This document shows positions 61,589 to 64,000 of a stretch of 64,000 bases of DNA, piece after piece. The notes beneath the pieces are model-generated. The model did not search any database and was not told the origin of the DNA. It saw only the letters and a list, made by a program, of their open reading frames with translations. The stretch is taken from contig NZ_JBHMFS010000023.1 in assembly GCF_051433165.1 (NCBI RefSeq), positions 9,437 to 73,436 of the forward strand, read 5' to 3'. The position numbers were made by a program, and so were the translations under genes. The stretch's first letter is position 1; the number at the start of each line of letters is the position of its first letter. The DNA is from Falsiroseomonas sp051433165. Lineage in GTDB: Bacteria; Pseudomonadota; Alphaproteobacteria; Acetobacterales; Acetobacteraceae.

Positions 61589-61803
61589 GCCAATCCCAAT
61601 CCCTCTCCGCCCCCATCTGGTTCGTCGCCGATCTGCTGCGCGGCGAATACAAGCCCTCGAAATACGGCAAGATTATCCTGCCCTTCACCGTGTTGCGCCG
61701 CCTGGACTGCGTGTTGGCTCCCACCAAGCGCGCCGTCCTGGCCGAGAAGGCCGCGAAGGAGGTGATGGGCCTCAGCCCGGAGCATTTCCTTTACAATATT
61801 AAC
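61585..61803 (+). pseudogene. hsdM: Type I restriction-modification methylase HsdM, N-terminal stub
   Basis: About 72 codons: MSQSQSLSAPIWFVADLLRG, then SKYGKIILPFTVLRRLDCVL, KRAVLAEKAAKEVMGLSPEH. This is the HsdM N-terminal helical domain (normally followed by a FYN motif region and the SAM-dependent methylase domain). At about 61800 the sequence changes to the recombinase-associated module and homology ends. No hsdS or hsdR is present, so the system is destroyed. Confidence 0.85.
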
Positions 61804-61831
61804 GATTTAACCCTCGTCAACACCTTGCAGC

Positions 61832-62245
61832 ATGACCGGCGCCGCGCCGATGCTGACCGTGCGGGTGCCGCTGGCGGTCCGGAAGCATCGGGGCGGGCGC
61901 AAGCTTGTGCTGACGCCGGGCGACATAGCGCCCCGCGGCGCTGCGGCTGCAGACACCACGCTGGTGAAAGCGCTGGCCCGGGCGTTTCGGTGGCGGCGGA
62001 TGATGGAGGCGGGTCGCTACGGCACGATCGACGAACTGGCGGCGGCAGAGAAGATCAATTCCTCCTATGTCTCGCGTCTGCTGCGCCTCACGCTGCTTTC
62101 CCCCGACATCGTCGAGTCCATACTGGACGGGCGGCAGCCTGCCGGGATGACACTGCCTGCGCTGATGGAGCCGTTTCCGGTGGAGTGGGAGCGGCAGCGC
62201 GAGGCACTCGCAGGTGGCGATGCGCGAGATGGTCAGGTGATATAG
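61832..62245 (+). CDS. Recombinase-associated HTH protein, copy 3 (intact)
   Basis: A 137-residue protein: MTGAAPMLTVRVPLAVRKHR, then FRWRRMMEAGRYGTIDELAA, a ParB/KorB-like helix-turn-helix (AAEKINSSYVSRLLRLTLLS) and DIVESILDGRQPAGMTLPAL. It is the only undamaged copy of three in the window. The family is commonly found after a DUF2924 gene and a large serine recombinase; here it sits upstream of such a pair. It starts right at the break of hsdM. Confidence 0.75.
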   Translation: MTGAAPMLTVRVPLAVRKHRGGRKLVLTPGDIAPRGAAAADTTLVKALARAFRWRRMMEAGRYGTIDELAAAEKINSSYVSRLLRLTLLSPDIVESILDGRQPAGMTLPALMEPFPVEWERQREALAGGDARDGQVI

Positions 62246-62280
62246 CGTCTTCGTGGGACTGACCGGACGGGGAGACCAGA

Positions 62281-62742
62281 ATGACACCGCGAGGCGCGAT
62301 CCTGCAAATTGCAAAGATGGTCGGTCACGACATGGCCCGGGGCGCGCCAAGCCGCGGGGCCTTGGATCCCGGTCCGATGCTGGCCCAAACCGGCGCCACG
62401 CCAGATCTCGTCGCCTGCTTGGTGTCCGAGGCCACAAAGAAGCGGCCGGCGAACCGAATCGTCGAAGCCTGCTGTTTTCTGCTGGAAGGGGCGCTCAACG
62501 ATTTGCGTATCGCCGGCAATGGCGGAGACACCGCGGCACGCGCACGCCTTGTGGAGACCTGTAACGCGGTGGAGACGGCGGCCACTGTGAACCGCCTTGC
62601 CCCGAGTGTTCTTATGCTGATTGCGCGGGCCTTTGCTCAGGCCGGGCTGGAGCCTGGGTGCGGATTCCGACGGAAGTCGGCCACTGATTCCGATTTGATG
62701 TCGGCCGGTGATTCCGGGCTGAAGTCGGCCATTCCGATTTGA
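62281..62742 (+). CDS. Hypothetical protein, 3' end replaced by IS21 end
   Basis: A 153-residue frame starting MTPRGAILQIAKMVGHDMAR. The first 125 residues look like a natural small helical protein (MLAQTGATPDLVACLVSEAT, LVETCNAVETAATVNRLAPS), family unknown. From about codon 126 (62656) it is encoded by the repeats of an IS21 end, so the original C-terminus is lost. Confidence 0.55.
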   Translation: MTPRGAILQIAKMVGHDMARGAPSRGALDPGPMLAQTGATPDLVACLVSEATKKRPANRIVEACCFLLEGALNDLRIAGNGGDTAARARLVETCNAVETAATVNRLAPSVLMLIARAFAQAGLEPGCGFRRKSATDSDLMSAGDSGLKSAIPI

Positions 62743-62753
62743 AGTCGGCCACC
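62656..62753 (+). repeat. IS21-type left-end repeats (four short copies)
   Basis: Four related blocks of the form ATTCCGAN(6)GTCGGCC: GGATTCCGACGGAAGTCGGC, TGATTCCGATTTGATGTCGG, TGATTCCGGGCTGAAGTCGG and TTCCGATTTGAAGTCGGCC. They precede istA and are likely transposase binding sites. Confidence 0.7.
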
Positions 62754-63820
62754 CTGCCAGGGGTGGTGGTTGCTCGACGGCTGGGCGGGGTCCGGGCCCC
62801 CTTCGCGATGGACGCGAGAGGGGGACCTGGATGCCGGCCGAGAGAGTGTCGATGCGACGCGTGCGAGAGATCCTACGGCTGAAGTACGAGGTGGGCGCGA
62901 CCGACCGGGCGATCGCGCGCTCGGTGGGCGTTGCGCGCAGCACGGCGCGGCTGTGCCTGGATCGGGCGGCGGCTGCGGGGCTGACCTGGCCACTGCCGGC
63001 GACGGTGACGGACGGCGCGCTGGAGGCGCTGCTGTTCGCCGGCGGTTGGGCGCAGGTCGGGCTCCGACGAAAGGCCGAGCCGGACTGGGTGGCGGTGCAC
63101 CGGGAGCTGCGCCGGCCGGGCGTGACGCTGATGCTGCTGTGGGACGAATACACGCGCGAGCAGCCTGGCGGATATGGCTACAGCCGTTGGTGCGACCTCT
63201 ACCGCGGCTGGGAGGGCCGACTGTCGCCGACGATGCGGCAGGTGCATCTGGCGGGGGAGCGGCTGTTCGTCGACTTTGCCGGGCAGACGGCGGAGGTGAT
63301 CGATCCCGCCACCGGCGAGGTGCGGACTGCACAGGTGTTCGTCGCGGTGCTGGGGGCGTCGAGCTACACCTACGCCGAGGCGGTGTGGACGCAGACGCTG
63401 CCGGACTGGGTGGGCGCGCATGTCCGTGCGCTGAAGTTCATCTGCGGGGTGCCGCGGCAGATCGTGCCGGACAACCTGCGGAGCGGCGTGCTGCGGGCCA
63501 ACTGGTACGAGCCCGGCCTCAACCCGACCTACCGCGATCTGGCGGCGCATTACGGCACGGCGATCCTGCCGGCGCGGATCCGGCGGCCGCGCGACAAGGC
63601 CAAGGTCGAGGCAGGCGTGCTGGTGGTGGAGCGCTGGATACTGGCGCGGCTCCGGCATCAGCGGTTCGGCTCGCTGGCGGCGCTGAACGTGGCGATTGCC
63701 GCGCTGCTGGTGGACCTGAACGGCCGGCCGATGCGCAGGCTCGGGGTCAGCCGGCGGCAGTTGTTCGAGGAACTGGACCGCCCGGCACTGGCCCACCTGC
63801 CGGCGGAGCCGTTCGTCTAC
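62656..63820 (+). mobile_element. IS21-family element, right half deleted
   Basis: Left-end repeats and the first 330 or so codons of istA remain. The rest of istA, istB and the right end are missing; sequence continues directly in the tail of a DUF2924 gene. A single deletion from inside istA into DUF2924 explains it. Confidence 0.75.
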
Positions 63821-63913
63821 CAGTCGCTCTCCTCCATCGCCCGCGCCATCACCGGCACACGCTGGAATGGCTGGTTGTTCTTTGGCCTGAAGAACCGGAG
63901 GGGCACGGCATGA
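62831..63913 (+). CDS. IstA transposase fused to DUF2924 C-terminal tail (chimera)
   Basis: 360 residues. Residues 1-330 are IS21 IstA: the helix-turn-helix ATDRAIARSVGVARSTARLC, the DDE core FVDFAGQTAEVIDPATGEVR (first Asp), VPDNLRSGVL (second Asp) and RRPRDKAKVEAGVLVVERWI (Glu). After LPAEPFVY the sequence becomes YQSLSSIARAITGTRWNGWL and FFGLK, the C-terminus of DUF2924 proteins. All three catalytic residues are kept but the IstA C-terminal domain is absent, so activity is doubtful. The stop overlaps the serine recombinase start by 4 nt. Confidence 0.8.
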   Translation: MPAERVSMRRVREILRLKYEVGATDRAIARSVGVARSTARLCLDRAAAAGLTWPLPATVTDGALEALLFAGGWAQVGLRRKAEPDWVAVHRELRRPGVTLMLLWDEYTREQPGGYGYSRWCDLYRGWEGRLSPTMRQVHLAGERLFVDFAGQTAEVIDPATGEVRTAQVFVAVLGASSYTYAEAVWTQTLPDWVGAHVRALKFICGVPRQIVPDNLRSGVLRANWYEPGLNPTYRDLAAHYGTAILPARIRRPRDKAKVEAGVLVVERWILARLRHQRFGSLAALNVAIAALLVDLNGRPMRRLGVSRRQLFEELDRPALAHLPAEPFVYQSLSSIARAITGTRWNGWLFFGLKNRRGTA

Positions 63914-64000
63914 AGCGCAAGCCAGCCGCCGACGCCGTTATGCCGGCCACGGTCAGGAAGATCCGCGCCGCCGTGTACACGCGCAAGTCGAGCGAGGAAG
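63910..64000 (+). CDS. Large serine recombinase, N-terminus (partial, runs off the window)
   Basis: It starts at ATG 63910 (ATGA overlap with the chimera): MKRKPAADAVMPATVRKIRA, then AVYTRKSSEE, the first strand of the resolvase domain with the YTRKSS motif. The nucleophile Ser is in that motif. DUF2924 followed by this recombinase is a recurrent phage-derived module in alphaproteobacteria. The remaining domains lie beyond the window. Confidence 0.85.
   Translation, partial: MKRKPAADAVMPATVRKIRAAVYTRKSSEE

Overview
The window looks like chromosome of a GC-rich alphaproteobacterium. The Tad/Cpa pilus locus, Bug/TctC-type solute receptors, tandem amidase/deacetylase/dioxygenase catabolic genes and a dense load of IS21, IS66, IS110/IS1111, IS5 and IS1182 elements together suggest an Acetobacteraceae (Roseomonas-like) organism. 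That placement is inference. No rRNA, tRNA or CRISPR array was seen.

Layout. 1-3.8 kb: sulfur-transport-like YeeE/YedE pair, a DUF202 protein, a SoxB-like metallophosphoesterase, a DUF2243 membrane protein and a secreted EF-hand protein. 4.0-6.5 kb: complete IS21-family element next to an IS3 stub. 6.7-7.4 kb: J-domain-like orphan. 7.6-20.4 kb: complete divergent Tad pilus locus. The minus strand carries two Flp pilins, prepilin peptidase, CpaB, CpaE, CpaF, TadB and TadC. The plus strand carries TadG/TadE-like pseudopilins, secretin, CpaD, TadD and an M15-type peptidase. 20.5-21.4 kb: nested wreckage of IS21, IS66 and IS1182.

22.6-31 kb: a compact integrated element with tyrosine integrase, an unknown gene, an AlpA-like regulator and a primase-polymerase/helicase. 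It resembles a phage satellite and its downstream end was hit by an intact IS66 copy with a perfect 8-bp target duplication. 32-51.5 kb: catabolic region with two solute receptors of the Bug type (one broken), two family-5 binding proteins, GST, VOC, RraA-like, mercaptopyruvate-type rhodanese, C-S lyase/aminotransferase, TauD-like dioxygenase, two SDRs, two polysaccharide-deacetylase-fold hydrolases, an amidase and an IPNS-like oxygenase. It is split by an IS cluster at 38.5-42.5 kb. I infer a route that degrades an organosulfur and/or amide compound. 51.5-52.9 kb holds no gene but an unusual 7/8-bp tandem repeat. 52.9-56.9 kb: HWE hybrid histidine kinase, an EAL-domain remnant and a GST.

57-64 kb: IS-eroded island. 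An IS1111-type element sits inside the terminal repeat of an IS21 remnant. It is followed by a large unknown protein translationally coupled to the start of a type I methylase (hsdM) that is cut off after about 72 codons, copies of a recombinase-associated HTH protein, an IstA fused to the tail of a DUF2924 protein, and the first codons of a serine recombinase running off the window.
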